64,000 nucleotides of DNA. Origin: Rhodospirillales bacterium Ga0074136 (GTDB taxonomy: Bacteria > Pseudomonadota > Alphaproteobacteria > Acetobacterales > Acetobacteraceae). The notes beneath the pieces are model-generated. The model was not told the origin of the DNA. It did no database searches and was given only the letters and a program-made list of their open reading frames with translations. The translations under genes and the position numbers were made by a program. The DNA lies in contig LNEW01000145.1 of the NCBI GenBank assembly GCA_001464375.1, positions 62,001-126,000 on the forward strand, read 5' to 3'. This document shows positions 1 through 10,299 of the stretch, in pieces; positions within the stretch are counted from its first letter, which is position 1; every line of letters begins with the position of its first letter.

Positions 1-149
1 GCGGCATCGGCCGATCCGGGTGACGCGGGCTCCGCCGGTCGCGAATCGCGGGCAGCTTGCGACCGAGGTCGCGCGTTGCCCGCCGGGCCGATGCCCGCGG
101 CGCGATGTTTTTCCTTCCCCCGCGGCCCCATGCCGGATACGGTGCGGTC

Positions 150-620
150 ATGGACAGCATAGACCGGAACATATTGGTCGCGCTCCAGCATGACGGGGCC
201 GCCGGCCTCGCTGAACTCGCCAAGGTCGCCGGGTTGTCGGTCTCCGCCACCGCCGAGCGCGTCAAGCGGCTCGAGGAGCGCGGCACCATCCGCGGCTGGC
301 GCGCCGACCTCGACCCCGCCGCCGTCGGCTGCCCGCTGCTCGCCTGGGTCTTCGTGGCGCTGCGCCCCACCACCACCGACCAGAAGTTCCGCGAGGGCCT
401 GCTGCCGCTCGAACCCGTGCTGGAATGCCACGCGGTCTCGGGTGCCTGGTCGTACCTGCTGAAGCTGCGCGTCGCGAGCCTGGCCGAGCTCGAAGCCTTC
501 GTCGCGGGCGAGCTGCGCCGCCGCGGCGGGGTGGAGCGCACCGAGACGATCCTGGCCCTGGCAACCCTGAAGGAGACCGCGATCCTCCCGGTCGCCCCCG
601 CCGACGACGACGAGGAGTGA
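150..620 (+). CDS. Lrp/AsnC family transcriptional regulator
   Basis: Protein [60 protein letters not shown] is a classic AsnC-type HTH followed by a RAM domain; ATG at 150 preferred to the ORF-track start at 57. Confidence 0.9.
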   Translation: MDSIDRNILVALQHDGAAGLAELAKVAGLSVSATAERVKRLEERGTIRGWRADLDPAAVGCPLLAWVFVALRPTTTDQKFREGLLPLEPVLECHAVSGAWSYLLKLRVASLAELEAFVAGELRRRGGVERTETILALATLKETAILPVAPADDDEE

Positions 621-652
621 CGCGGCCACCCCCGCTGGTGCAGGGTGATACC

Positions 653-1318
653 ATGAGCCGCCGTCAGCTGGAGGTCACCCCCGACCTGCTGCTTCGCGCC
701 TATGGCGCGGGCGTCTTCCCGATGGCCGAGAGCCGGAGTTCCGACCGGCTGTATTGGCTCGACCCCGCGCTGCGCGGCGTGCTGCCGATCGATGGCGGCT
801 TTCATCTGCCGCGGCGGCTGAAGCGCACGGCGCTGTCGGGCCGCTTCGCCGTCACCGCCGACCGCGACTTCACCGGCGTCATCCGCGGCTGCGCCGAACC
901 CGCGCCGGGGCGCATGGACACCTGGATCAACCCGGAGATCGAACGCCTGTTCGTGGCGCTTCACGACCGCCGGGCGGCACATTCGGTCGAGGCCTGGCAG
1001 GACGGGCGCCTGGTCGGCGGGCTGTATGGCGTGGCGCTGGGCGGCGCCTTCTTCGGGGAGAGCATGTTCTCCCGCGTCACCGATGCCTCGAAGGTCGCAC
1101 TGGTGCACCTGGTCGCGCGGCTGCGCCTGTGCGGGTTCGTGCTGCTCGACACGCAGTTCCTGACCTCGCATCTGGCGCGCTTCGGGGCGGTCGAGATCCC
1201 GAAGGCGGACTACAAGCGGCGGCTGGCGGATGCGCTCGAGGCGCCGGCGCGCTGGCATGCCGAGGTGCCGTGGGAGGCGATCGAGGAGGAGATCGAGGCG
1301 ATGCGAGGCGCCGCGTGA
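653..1318 (+). CDS. aat: leucyl/phenylalanyl-tRNA--protein transferase
   Basis: Motifs [65 protein letters not shown]. Confidence 0.95.
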   Translation: MSRRQLEVTPDLLLRAYGAGVFPMAESRSSDRLYWLDPALRGVLPIDGGFHLPRRLKRTALSGRFAVTADRDFTGVIRGCAEPAPGRMDTWINPEIERLFVALHDRRAAHSVEAWQDGRLVGGLYGVALGGAFFGESMFSRVTDASKVALVHLVARLRLCGFVLLDTQFLTSHLARFGAVEIPKADYKRRLADALEAPARWHAEVPWEAIEEEIEAMRGAA

Positions 1319-1334
1319 GTGGGCGACGCCGGTG

Positions 1335-2132
1335 CTACCGGATCAGCCCGGCCATCGGGCTCGACGCATCAGCCTGGTAGTTCACCGGCATCCGTCCCGC
1401 CAGGAACGCATTCCGCCCGGCCTCGACCGCCGCCTTCATCGCGACCGCCATGCGCACCGGATCCTTGGCGTGGGCGATGGCGGAATTCAGCAGCACCGCA
1501 TCGCAGCCCAGTTCCATCGCCTTCGCGGCATCGGACGCCGTGCCGATCCCGGCATCGACCAGCACCGGCACCTTGGCCTGCTGCTTGATGGCGCGGATCA
1601 TGAATGGGTTGGTCAGGCCGAGTCCCGAGCCGATCGGTGCGCCGAGCGGCATGATCGCCACGCAGCCGAGGTCTTCCAGCTTCTTCGCCGCCACCGGGTC
1701 GTCGGCGCAGTAGACCATCACCTCGAACCCGTCGGCGATCAGCGCCTTCGCGGCTTCCAGCGTGCCTTCCATGTCCGGGTACAGGAAGGGCGGCGGGCCC
1801 AGCACTTCCAGCTTGACCAGGTTCCACCCGCCGGCCTCGCGCGCCAGGCGCAGCGTGCGCACGGCATCGTTGGCGGTGTGGCAGCCGGCGGTGTTGGGCA
1901 GGTACGTGTAGCGCTTGGGCGAGACGAAATCCTGCAGCATCGGGGCGTTCGGGTCGGACAGGTTCACCCGGCGGACGGCCACGGTGACGATCTCGGCGCC
2001 CGATGCCTCGATCGCCGCGGCGGTCTCCTCCAGCGACTTGTAGCGGCCGGTGCCCACGATCAGGCGGGAGCGGAAGCGCCGCCCGGCTACCTCCCAGGTG
2101 TCGTCGCCGATGGTGGCGGGGGTCCCGTCCAT
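1335..2132 (-). CDS. thiG: thiazole synthase
   Basis: [92 protein letters not shown]. Confidence 0.95.
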   Translation of the reverse strand: MDGTPATIGDDTWEVAGRRFRSRLIVGTGRYKSLEETAAAIEASGAEIVTVAVRRVNLSDPNAPMLQDFVSPKRYTYLPNTAGCHTANDAVRTLRLAREAGGWNLVKLEVLGPPPFLYPDMEGTLEAAKALIADGFEVMVYCADDPVAAKKLEDLGCVAIMPLGAPIGSGLGLTNPFMIRAIKQQAKVPVLVDAGIGTASDAAKAMELGCDAVLLNSAIAHAKDPVRMAVAMKAAVEAGRNAFLAGRMPVNYQADASSPMAGLIR

Positions 2133-2136
2133 GGTG

Positions 2137-2349
2137 TCAGCCTCCGCCGATGAAATGCACGATTTCGAGCCGGTCGCCGGGCGCGAGCGCCACGCTGTCG
2201 TAGGTCGAGCGCGGCACGATCTCCTCATTGCGCTCCACCGCGACCTTGCGCGAATCGAGGCCGATGGCGCGCAGCAGGGCGGCGACGGTATCGCCCGCCG
2301 CCATGTCGCGTGTTTCCCCGTTGACGGTGACGGCGATGTGCTGGGTCAT
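2137..2349 (-). CDS. thiS: sulfur carrier protein ThiS
   Basis: Small ubiquitin-like protein [31 protein letters not shown]...[13 protein letters not shown] with C-terminal GG, directly upstream of thiG. Confidence 0.92.
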   Translation of the reverse strand: MTQHIAVTVNGETRDMAAGDTVAALLRAIGLDSRKVAVERNEEIVPRSTYDSVALAPGDRLEIVHFIGGG

Positions 2350-2480
2350 GCTGGCCCGGAATGTGGCGAAGCCGGGGGGGGGCCGCAAGCCGGCCGGGCG
2401 CATGGCAGGCCAGACCCCCGCTTGCCCCCCGGAAACCCCCCGTGCTAGCCCATCCGGCCCCATCATCCGGTAAAACGCCC

Positions 2481-2933
2481 GTGACCCCGCCGCTGATCGC
2501 CGTGCTGAACGGCCCCAACCTCAACATGCTCGGTGTGCGCGAACCGGAGAAATACGGTTCCTCGACGCTGGACGACGTGGAGGCGCTGTGCGCCGAGGCG
2601 GCGGAGGAATACGGCCTGGCGATCGACTTCCGGCAGACCAACAGCGAGGGCGAGCTGGTCACCTGGGTGCAGGAATGCCGCGGCCGTGCGGCGGGCATCA
2701 TCATCAACCCCGCCGGCTACACCACGACCTCGATCGCCGTGATGGACGCGCTGCTGGCCGTCGGGTTGCCGGTGATCGAGGTGCACATCACCAACATCCA
2801 CCGCCGGGAGGAATTCCGGCACCACAGCTTTGTCTCGAAGGCGGCGACCGGCGTGATCTGCGGGCTTGGCGTGTCGGGCTATGCGCTGGCCATGCGCGCC
2901 ATGGCGGACCTGGTCGAGCAGGACGGGGAATGA
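2481..2933 (+). CDS. aroQ: type II 3-dehydroquinate dehydratase
   Basis: GTG start; LIAVLNGPNLNMLGVREPEKYGSSTLDDVE, GIIINPAGYTTTSIAVMDAL, EVHITNIHRREEFRHHS. Confidence 0.95.
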   Translation: MTPPLIAVLNGPNLNMLGVREPEKYGSSTLDDVEALCAEAAEEYGLAIDFRQTNSEGELVTWVQECRGRAAGIIINPAGYTTTSIAVMDALLAVGLPVIEVHITNIHRREEFRHHSFVSKAATGVICGLGVSGYALAMRAMADLVEQDGE

Positions 2934-3391
2934 TGGGCAACTTCATCGAATTCGACGCGGCCGCCATCCGCGAGCTCGCACAGATCCTGCGCGAGACGGA
3001 CCTCACCGAGATCGAGCTGGTGGACAAGGATGCGCGGCTGCGCGTGGTGCGCCAGTCGATCATCGCGGCGCCGGCGGCAACGCAGGTGAATGTGACCGCG
3101 CCGGCCGCCGCGGCCGCCGCACCGGTGGTGGTGGCCGAGGCGCTGGATGCCGACCACCCGGGCGCGGTGACCAGCCCGATGGTGGGCGTGGCGTATCTCT
3201 CGCCGGAACCGACTGCCGCGCCCTTCGTCGCGGTGGGGTCGAAGGTGGCACAGGGCCAGACCCTGCTGCTGATCGAGGCGATGAAGACCTACAACCAGAT
3301 CAAGGCGACGCGCTCGGGCACCGTGACGCGCATCCTGGTCGAGAGCGGCACGCCGGTCGAATACGGCGAGCCGCTGATGATCGTCGAATAG
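2933..3391 (+). CDS. accB: acetyl-CoA carboxylase biotin carboxyl carrier protein
   Basis: N-terminal AccB region and C-terminal biotinyl domain with LLIEAMKTYNQIKA; an ATG at 2930 is also possible. Confidence 0.95.
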   Translation: MGNFIEFDAAAIRELAQILRETDLTEIELVDKDARLRVVRQSIIAAPAATQVNVTAPAAAAAAPVVVAEALDADHPGAVTSPMVGVAYLSPEPTAAPFVAVGSKVAQGQTLLLIEAMKTYNQIKATRSGTVTRILVESGTPVEYGEPLMIVE

Positions 3392-3404
3392 GTTGCCGTA
3401 TCCC

Positions 3405-4751
3405 ATGTTCGGCAAGGTGCTGATCGCCAACCGCGGCGAGATCGCGCTCCGTGTTCATCGCGCCTGCCAGGAGATGGGCATCCGCACCGTCGCCGTGCAT
3501 TCGACCGCCGACGCCACGGCGATGCACGTGCGCCTGGCCGACGAGAGCGTGTGCATCGGCCCGCCGGCGGCGCGCGACAGCTATCTGAACGTCGCGGCGA
3601 TCCTGTCCGCCGCGACCATCACCGGTGCCGATGCGGTGCATCCGGGCTATGGCTTCCTGAGCGAGAACGCCCGCTTCGCCGAGATGGTCGAGGCGCATGG
3701 GCTGAAATTCATCGGTCCCTCGCCCGACCATATCCGCATGATGGGCGACAAGATCGCCGCCAAGGATGCGATGCGGCGGCTCGATGTGCCGCTGGTGCCG
3801 GGATCGACCGGCGCGCTGGAAACCTTCGAGGAAGCGCGCGCGGTCGCCGAGCAGGTGAAGTACCCCGTGCTCATCAAGGCCGCGGCCGGCGGTGGCGGGC
3901 GCGGCATGAAGGTGGCGCGCAGCGCCGACGAACTCGAGGAAGCCTGGCGCGTGGCGCGCGCCGAGGCGAAGTCCGCCTTCGGCGATGACAGCGTCTATCT
4001 GGAGAAGTACCTCGACCGCCCGCGCCACATCGAGCTGCAGGTGCTGGCCGACAGCCACGGGAATGTCGTGCATTTCGGCGAGCGTGACTGTTCGCTGCAG
4101 CGCCGGCACCAGAAGCTGGTCGAGGAAGCCGGCAGCCCCGTGCTGACCGGCGCGGAGCGCGATGAACTGGGTGCACGCGTGTCGGCGGGGCTGTCGAAGC
4201 TCGGCTACCGCAATGCCGGCACGCTGGAATTCCTGTGGCAGGACGGCCAGTTCGCCTTCATCGAGATGAACACCCGCCTGCAGGTCGAGCACCCCGTCAC
4301 CGAGATGGTCTGCGGCATCGACCTGGTGAAGGAACAGATCCGCATCGCGGCGGGCGAAGCGCTCGGCTACACGCAGGCCGACATCGCCTTCTCGGGCCAT
4401 GCGATCGAATGCCGCATCACGGCGGAGGATCCCGAGACCTTCGCGCCCAGCCCCGGCCGCATCACCACCTATCACGCGCCGGGCGGGCTGGGTGTGCGCG
4501 TCGATAGCGCGCTGTATTCGGGCTACACCGTGCCGCCGCACTACGACAGCCTGGTGGCCAAGCTGGTGGTGCATGCGCCGACGCGGCGCGAGGCGATCGG
4601 GCGCATGCGCCGGGCACTCGGCGAGATGGTGGTGGCGGGCATCCGTACCACGCTGCCGCTGCACCAGGCGGTGATGGACGATCCGGAATTCCAGTCCGGC
4701 GACTACACGATCCACTGGCTGGAACGCTTCGTGGCGGCGCGCCAGGCCTGA
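3405..4751 (+). CDS. accC: acetyl-CoA carboxylase biotin carboxylase subunit
   Basis: [65 protein letters not shown]. Confidence 0.97.
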   Translation: MFGKVLIANRGEIALRVHRACQEMGIRTVAVHSTADATAMHVRLADESVCIGPPAARDSYLNVAAILSAATITGADAVHPGYGFLSENARFAEMVEAHGLKFIGPSPDHIRMMGDKIAAKDAMRRLDVPLVPGSTGALETFEEARAVAEQVKYPVLIKAAAGGGGRGMKVARSADELEEAWRVARAEAKSAFGDDSVYLEKYLDRPRHIELQVLADSHGNVVHFGERDCSLQRRHQKLVEEAGSPVLTGAERDELGARVSAGLSKLGYRNAGTLEFLWQDGQFAFIEMNTRLQVEHPVTEMVCGIDLVKEQIRIAAGEALGYTQADIAFSGHAIECRITAEDPETFAPSPGRITTYHAPGGLGVRVDSALYSGYTVPPHYDSLVAKLVVHAPTRREAIGRMRRALGEMVVAGIRTTLPLHQAVMDDPEFQSGDYTIHWLERFVAARQA

Positions 4752-4780
4752 CGCGCCGTGCAGGCCACGGGGACCTGCTG

Positions 4781-5101
4781 ATGGCCTGGCTCTACCTCGT
4801 AGCCGCCGGCCTGTTCGAGATCGGCTGGGCCATCGGGCTGAAATACACACAGGGTTTCACGCGCCCGCTGCCCACCCTGCTGACGGTGGCGAGCATGGTG
4901 GTCAGCCTCGGCCTGCTGGGGCTGGCGCTGAAGACGCTGCCGCTCGGCACCGCCTACGCCGTCTGGACGGGGATCGGCACGGTGGGCACCGTGATCCTCG
5001 GCATCCTGCTGTTCGGCGAGGCGGCGACCGCCTTTCGCCTCGCCTGCGTCGGGCTGATCCTGGCCGGGATCGTCGGGCTGAAGCTCGCGACCCCGGCCTG
5101 A
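4781..5101 (+). CDS. SMR family transporter, SugE/Gdx-like (guanidinium exporter type)
   Basis: 106 aa, four hydrophobic helices, [28 protein letters not shown] resembles SugE/Gdx. Confidence 0.85.
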   Translation: MAWLYLVAAGLFEIGWAIGLKYTQGFTRPLPTLLTVASMVVSLGLLGLALKTLPLGTAYAVWTGIGTVGTVILGILLFGEAATAFRLACVGLILAGIVGLKLATPA

Positions 5102-5107
5102 CGCGGT

Positions 5108-6691
5108 TCAGCGCGCGGGCCGCGCGCTCATGGCCGTGGTGCGTTCGTCCATCCGGGCCTCGTAGGTGATGCCGCGGCGCGTCGCCCAGAAGTTCACGAG
5201 CTGGTACAGCGGGATCATCGCGACATCATCCACCGTGACGATGCGCACGGCCTCGCGCAGCAGAACCTCCCGCTGCGCGTCATCGAGCGTCGAGGCCGCG
5301 CGATCCGTCAGCGCATCCAGCGCCGGGTTGGAAAAGCGCGAATTGTTCGACGCGCCGCGCCTGCGCTCGCGGTCATAGGTGCCGAAGATGTTGACCAGCA
5401 TGTACGACGCCTCGCCGGTCACGCTGCCCCACCCACCCAGGCGCATGTTGAATTCCTGGCGGGAATTGCGCGCGGCGTAGCTCGCCCAGGGCAGCGCCTG
5501 CACCTCGGTCCGCACGCCGATGCGCGTCCACATCTGCGCCACCGCCTGGATGGTGCGCGCATCGTTCGGATAGCGGTCGTTCGGACCGTGCAGGGTGATG
5601 CGGAAGCCCTGCGGGTAGCCCGCTTCCGCCAGCAGACGCCGCGCGCCGTCCGGGTCGTGGGCCGGCACGGCCACGTCGGGATTGTAGCCGAAGGACCCTG
5701 GCGGCAGCCATTGGCCGGTCGGCCGCGCGGTGCCTTCCATGATGCGCTCCGCCAGTGCGGCGCGGTCGATCGCGATCGACATCGCGCGGCGCACGCGCAC
5801 GTCGTGGAACGGGTTGCGCGGCAGCGGCCGGCCGTCATTGTCGGTGACGAAAAGCGGGTCCTCGATGCGGTTGAAGTTCGACATCAGGTAAATCAGCCGA
5901 AGACCCTGGATCTCGTGCAGGCTGACGCGCTGTTCGCGCCGCAGTCGCGCGAGGTCCGACGACGGCACCTGGTCGATCACGTCCACATCGCCGGCCAGCA
6001 GGGCTGCGGTGCGTGCCGCGTCGTTCGCGACGAAGCGGTAGGACACGCGCGCCCAGGGTTGCGCCCCGGCCCAATAGGCTTCGTTGCGCGTGAATTCGGT
6101 CCGGTCGCCCGACCGGTAGGAGACCAGCCTATAGGGCCCGGTGCCGATCGCCGCGGTGCCGGCATTGTACTGGTCCGTCTCCGCCCCCGTACCGGCATGG
6201 CGGGAGATGATCTGGATGGACGCCAGTTCGGTCGGCAGCAGCGGATGCGGGGATGCGGTGTGGAAGCGGATGGTCTGCGCGTCCACGACCTCGATGCGGG
6301 TGATGGCGCGGATCAGGCCGGAGAAGGTGCCCGGGCTGTTGCGCACCGTGGGCACGCGCTCGATCGTGAAGGCCACGTCGTCCGCGGTGAAGGCGCGCCC
6401 GTCATGCCATGTCACGCCGGCGCGCAGCTTGAACTCCCACAGGGTCGGTTCGACCGCACGCCACGATTCCGCCAGCATCGGCCGCAACCGCGCCTGCGCG
6501 TCCTGTTCCACCAGGCGGTCGAACATGTGCTGGGTCAGGCTGATGTTGGGCGATGCATTGTAGAAATGCGGGTCGAGCGACGTCGGCGACCCGCCGATGC
6601 CGATGGTGAGTGTCTGGGCCGAGGCCTGCGCGGCGACCGCGGCGATGATTGCAGAGGCAAGCAGTGCGCGGTGCGCGGGCAGGCGGGTCAT
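5108..6691 (-). CDS. ABC transporter substrate-binding protein (family 5, dipeptide/oligopeptide type)
   Basis: Signal peptide, LTIGIGGSPTSLDPHFYN, AESWRAVEPTLWEFKLRAGVTWHDGRAFTADDVAFTIER, VRRAMSIAIDRAAL. Confidence 0.92.
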   Translation of the reverse strand: MTRLPAHRALLASAIIAAVAAQASAQTLTIGIGGSPTSLDPHFYNASPNISLTQHMFDRLVEQDAQARLRPMLAESWRAVEPTLWEFKLRAGVTWHDGRAFTADDVAFTIERVPTVRNSPGTFSGLIRAITRIEVVDAQTIRFHTASPHPLLPTELASIQIISRHAGTGAETDQYNAGTAAIGTGPYRLVSYRSGDRTEFTRNEAYWAGAQPWARVSYRFVANDAARTAALLAGDVDVIDQVPSSDLARLRREQRVSLHEIQGLRLIYLMSNFNRIEDPLFVTDNDGRPLPRNPFHDVRVRRAMSIAIDRAALAERIMEGTARPTGQWLPPGSFGYNPDVAVPAHDPDGARRLLAEAGYPQGFRITLHGPNDRYPNDARTIQAVAQMWTRIGVRTEVQALPWASYAARNSRQEFNMRLGGWGSVTGEASYMLVNIFGTYDRERRRGASNNSRFSNPALDALTDRAASTLDDAQREVLLREAVRIVTVDDVAMIPLYQLVNFWATRRGITYEARMDERTTAMSARPAR

Positions 6692-6792
6692 TCCGATGTC
6701 TCCGGCGTCTCGTATGGCGGGTCGCCAGCCTAGCGGCGGGCGGGGCGGGCTGCTACAACCGGGGCCACGAAAGACGCCCCGGGAGGCTTGGG

Positions 6793-8391
6793 ATGAAGCG
6801 GATTCAAAAGCGGCGGACACAGGCCGCCACGGTGCTCGTTGCAGCGGGCGTCGCGCTCGCGGCCGGCCAGGCAGCCGCCCAGACGGCGACGATCGCGGTC
6901 GGCGCGCCGGTCACCTCGATCGACCCGCACTATCACCAGCTGTCGCCGAACAACGCGGTCGCCGACATCATCTTCGACCGGCTGGTGAACACGGATCCGC
7001 AGCTGCGCAACATTCCCGGCCTGGCAACCGAATGGCGCGCCGTGGCGCCGACCGTGTGGGAATTCAAGCTGCGGCCCAATGTGCGCTTCCACAACGGCAA
7101 CGCCTTCACCGCCGACGACGTGGCCTTCACCCTGCAGCGGCTGCCCAACGTGCCGAACAGCCCGTCATCCTTCGCGGCCTATGCGCGCACCATGACGCGG
7201 GTCGAGGTCGTCGATCCGCTGACCATCCGCTTCCACACCGCGCAGCCCTACCCGCTGATGCCGCTCGACATGACGAATGTCCGCATCGTCGACAAGGAAA
7301 CGACTGAGAACGCCACGACCGAGGACTTCAATTCCCTGCGCGCGGCGGCCGGCACCGGCCCCTATCGCGCCGTCGCGCACCGCAATGGCGACCGCATCGA
7401 GTTCGAGCGCTGGGACGGCTACTGGGGCGAACGCGCGCCGTTCCAGCGGGTGAACTACCGCATGATCACCAACGACGCGGCGCGCACCGCGGCCCTGCTG
7501 GCCGGCGATGTGGACCTGATCGACCAGGTGCCGACCTCGGATGTGGCAAGGCTGCGCCAGGACCAGCGCGTGCGCCTGGCCGAACAGGTGGGTCTGCGGC
7601 TGATCTTCCTCGGCATCGACCACCTGCGCCCGGCCACCGAGAATTCGCCCTTCGTCACCGACAATGATGGCCGGCCGCTGGGACGGAACCCGTTGGCCGA
7701 TGTGCGCGTGCGCCGCGCGCTGTCCATGGCGATCGACCGCCGCGCCATCGTGGACCGGGTGATGGAAGGTGCCGCGGTGCCGGCCAACCAGTTCCTGCCG
7801 CAGGGGGTGTTCGGCCATGTCGACGACCTGCCCGCCATTGCCTTCGACCCCGATGGCGCGCGGCGCCTGCTGGCCGAGGCCGGCTATCCGCAGGGCTTCC
7901 GCATCCAGTTGAATGGCCCGAATGACCGCTACATCAATGACGGGCGCATCATCCAGGCGATCGGCCAGATGTGGACGCGCATCGGCGTGCGCACGGCGGT
8001 CGAGGCGCAGCCCTGGACCACCTTCGTCGGCCGGGCGGGCCGGGGCGAATATTCCGCCTTCCTGATCGGCTGGGGGTCCAACCCCGACGGGTCGCACCCG
8101 CTGCGCAACATCCTGGCCACCGTGAACCGCGACCGCGGCTGGGGGTCGTCCAACCGCGGGCGCTATTCCAGCCCGCAGGTCGACGCCATGCTGCTCGAAT
8201 CGCTGTCGGAACTCGATGAGGCGCGGCGCGGCACGCTGATCGTGGGTGCGATGCGCACCGCGATGCAGGATGTCGCGGTGGTGCCGCTGCACATCCAGAC
8301 CAATATCTGGGCGACGCGCCGCGCCTTCGAATACACCGCGAGCGTCGAGGAACTCACCCTGGCGCAGCGGCTGCGCCCCGCGCCGCGCTGA
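6793..8391 (+). CDS. ABC transporter substrate-binding protein (family 5)
   Basis: Paralogue of the 5108-6691 product, e.g. ARTAALLAGDVDLIDQVPTSDVARLRQDQRV versus ARTAALLAGDVDVIDQVPSSDLARLRREQRV. Confidence 0.93.
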   Translation: MKRIQKRRTQAATVLVAAGVALAAGQAAAQTATIAVGAPVTSIDPHYHQLSPNNAVADIIFDRLVNTDPQLRNIPGLATEWRAVAPTVWEFKLRPNVRFHNGNAFTADDVAFTLQRLPNVPNSPSSFAAYARTMTRVEVVDPLTIRFHTAQPYPLMPLDMTNVRIVDKETTENATTEDFNSLRAAAGTGPYRAVAHRNGDRIEFERWDGYWGERAPFQRVNYRMITNDAARTAALLAGDVDLIDQVPTSDVARLRQDQRVRLAEQVGLRLIFLGIDHLRPATENSPFVTDNDGRPLGRNPLADVRVRRALSMAIDRRAIVDRVMEGAAVPANQFLPQGVFGHVDDLPAIAFDPDGARRLLAEAGYPQGFRIQLNGPNDRYINDGRIIQAIGQMWTRIGVRTAVEAQPWTTFVGRAGRGEYSAFLIGWGSNPDGSHPLRNILATVNRDRGWGSSNRGRYSSPQVDAMLLESLSELDEARRGTLIVGAMRTAMQDVAVVPLHIQTNIWATRRAFEYTASVEELTLAQRLRPAPR

Positions 8392-8407
8392 ACCGGGAGC
8401 GCCGACG

Positions 8408-9412
8408 ATGACGGTCTACCTCGTGCGGCGCCTGATCCAGGCGTTGTTCGTTGTGCTGGCGATGTCGATCATCGTCTTCGTCGGCATCTACGGGATCGGC
8501 GACCCGGTCGAGATCCTGATCAGCCCCGACGCCGACCAGATCGAACGCGAGCGCGCGGTGGCGGCGCTCGGCCTCGACAAGCCGCTGTGGGAACAATACC
8601 TGGTGTTCCTGACCAACGCGCTGCAGGGCAATCTCGGTCGGTCCTTCGTGTTCAACGAACCGGCGCTGACGCTGATCCTGCAACGCATGCCGGCCACGCT
8701 GGAGCTGGCCTTCGGGGCGATGTTCCTGTCGATCGTCATCGGCCTGCCGCTGGGGCTGTTCGCCGGGCTGCGGCCGCATTCGCCGGTCAGCCAGGGCATC
8801 ATGGCGGGATCGATCCTGGGCTTCTCGTTGCCGACCTTCTGGGTCGGGCTGATGCTCATCATGGTGTTCGCCGTGCAACTGGGCTGGCTGCCATCGACCG
8901 GGCGCGGGGAAACCTGCTCGGTGCTTGGCTTCGTCGGACTGCAATCCTGCAACGAGGGGCTGCAATGGTCCTTCCTGACATGGGATGGCCTGCGGCACAT
9001 GGCGATGCCGGCGCTCAACCTGGCGCTGTTCAAGATCAGCCTGGTGATCCGCCTGACCCGCGCGGGCGTGCGCGAGACGATGCTGATGGACTACGTGAAG
9101 TTCGCCCGCGCCAAGGGCCTCAGCCCGGCGCGCGTGACCTTCGTGCACGTGTTCAAGAACATCCTGATCCCGGTGGTCACGGTGGTGGGTCTTGAGCTCG
9201 GGTCCACCATCGCGTTCTCGGTGGTGACCGAGAGCGTGTTCGCCTGGCCGGGCATGGGCAAGCTGATCATCGACAGCATCAACGTGCTCGACCGGCCGGT
9301 CATCGTCGCCTACCTGATGATCATCGTTCTGCTGTTCATCACCATCAACCTGATCGTGGACCTGACCTACTCGATGCTGGATCCGCGCGTGAGGCTGGAG
9401 ATGTCGCACTGA
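8408..9412 (+). CDS. ABC transporter permease, DppB/OppB type
   Basis: MTVYLVRRLIQALFVVLAMSIIVFV, EAA-type loop VKFARAKGLSPARVTFVHVFKNILIPVVTVVG. Confidence 0.92.
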   Translation: MTVYLVRRLIQALFVVLAMSIIVFVGIYGIGDPVEILISPDADQIERERAVAALGLDKPLWEQYLVFLTNALQGNLGRSFVFNEPALTLILQRMPATLELAFGAMFLSIVIGLPLGLFAGLRPHSPVSQGIMAGSILGFSLPTFWVGLMLIMVFAVQLGWLPSTGRGETCSVLGFVGLQSCNEGLQWSFLTWDGLRHMAMPALNLALFKISLVIRLTRAGVRETMLMDYVKFARAKGLSPARVTFVHVFKNILIPVVTVVGLELGSTIAFSVVTESVFAWPGMGKLIIDSINVLDRPVIVAYLMIIVLLFITINLIVDLTYSMLDPRVRLEMSH

Positions 9413-10297
9413 AGGGGGCGCCGGCCAGCGCGCCGGTCCCCGCCAAGGTCGAGACGCCGTTCCGGCGCTTCGTCTCCGAATTCTGCGAATCCAAGGTCGC
9501 GGTCGGCGGGCTGATCGTCTTCACCATGATCGCGCTGATCGCGATCTTCGCGCCGTGGATCGCGCCGCAGAATCCGTACGACCTCGCGCAGCTCGACATC
9601 ATGGACGGGCGGCAGGAACCGGGCACGACGGGCGGCGCCGGCTTCACCTTCTGGCTCGGCACCGACGACCAGGGCCGCGACATGATGTCGGGCATCATGT
9701 ACGGGCTGCGCATCTCGCTGATGGTCGGCGCCGGCTCGGCGCTGATCGCCTGCGTGGTCGGCGCCTCGCTTGGGCTGCTCGCGGCCTATGCCGGCAAGAA
9801 GACCGACACGGTCATCATGCGCCTGGTCGACCTGCAGCTGTCCTTCCCGTCGATCCTGGTCGCGCTGATGATCCTGGCCTTCCTGGGCAAGGGCATCATG
9901 AACGTGGTCATCGCGCTGGTGATCGTGGAATGGGCCTACTATGCCCGGACTGTGCGCGGCACGGCGCTGGTGGAACGCCGGCGCGAATACATCGAGGCAG
10001 CGCAGTGCCTGGCCCTGCCCACCTATCGCATCCTGTTCCGCCACCTGCTGCCCAATTGCCTGCCGCCGCTGATCGTGGTGGCCACCATGCAGGTGGCGCG
10101 TGCGATCGCGCTGGAGGCCACGCTGTCCTTCCTGGGTCTGGGCGTGCCGATCACCGAGCCCTCGCTCGGCCTGCTGATCGCCAACGGGTACGAGTACATG
10201 CTCTCGGGCAAGTACTGGATATCCTTCTATCCCGGCATCGCGCTACCTGATGGGGGATCAGTTGCGCGACGTCCTGAATCCCAGGCTGAAGAAGTGA
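9409..10297 (+). pseudogene. ABC transporter permease, DppC/OppC type, frameshifted near its 3' end and read through into the downstream ATPase
   Basis: FAPWIAPQNPYDL, FWLGTDDQGRDMMSGIMYGLRISL, LSFLGLGVPITEPSLG. After PGIAL (to 10245) the native C-terminus LMGDQLRDVLNPRLKK* resumes in another frame (10247-10297). No ATG/GTG/TTG start upstream of 9526; CTG at 9409 overlaps the upstream stop. Confidence 0.75.
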
Positions 10298-10299
10298 GC

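Noticed and set aside
2350-2480. TPP riboswitch upstream of thiS-thiG
   Set aside because: The divergent spacer lacks the conserved TPP aptamer cores (CUGAGA / ACCUGAU...GAAGGGA); mostly G/C runs.
4752-4781. Guanidine riboswitch before the SugE/Gdx-like gene
   Set aside because: The gap to accC is only about 29 nt, too short for a known guanidine riboswitch aptamer, with no matching motif.
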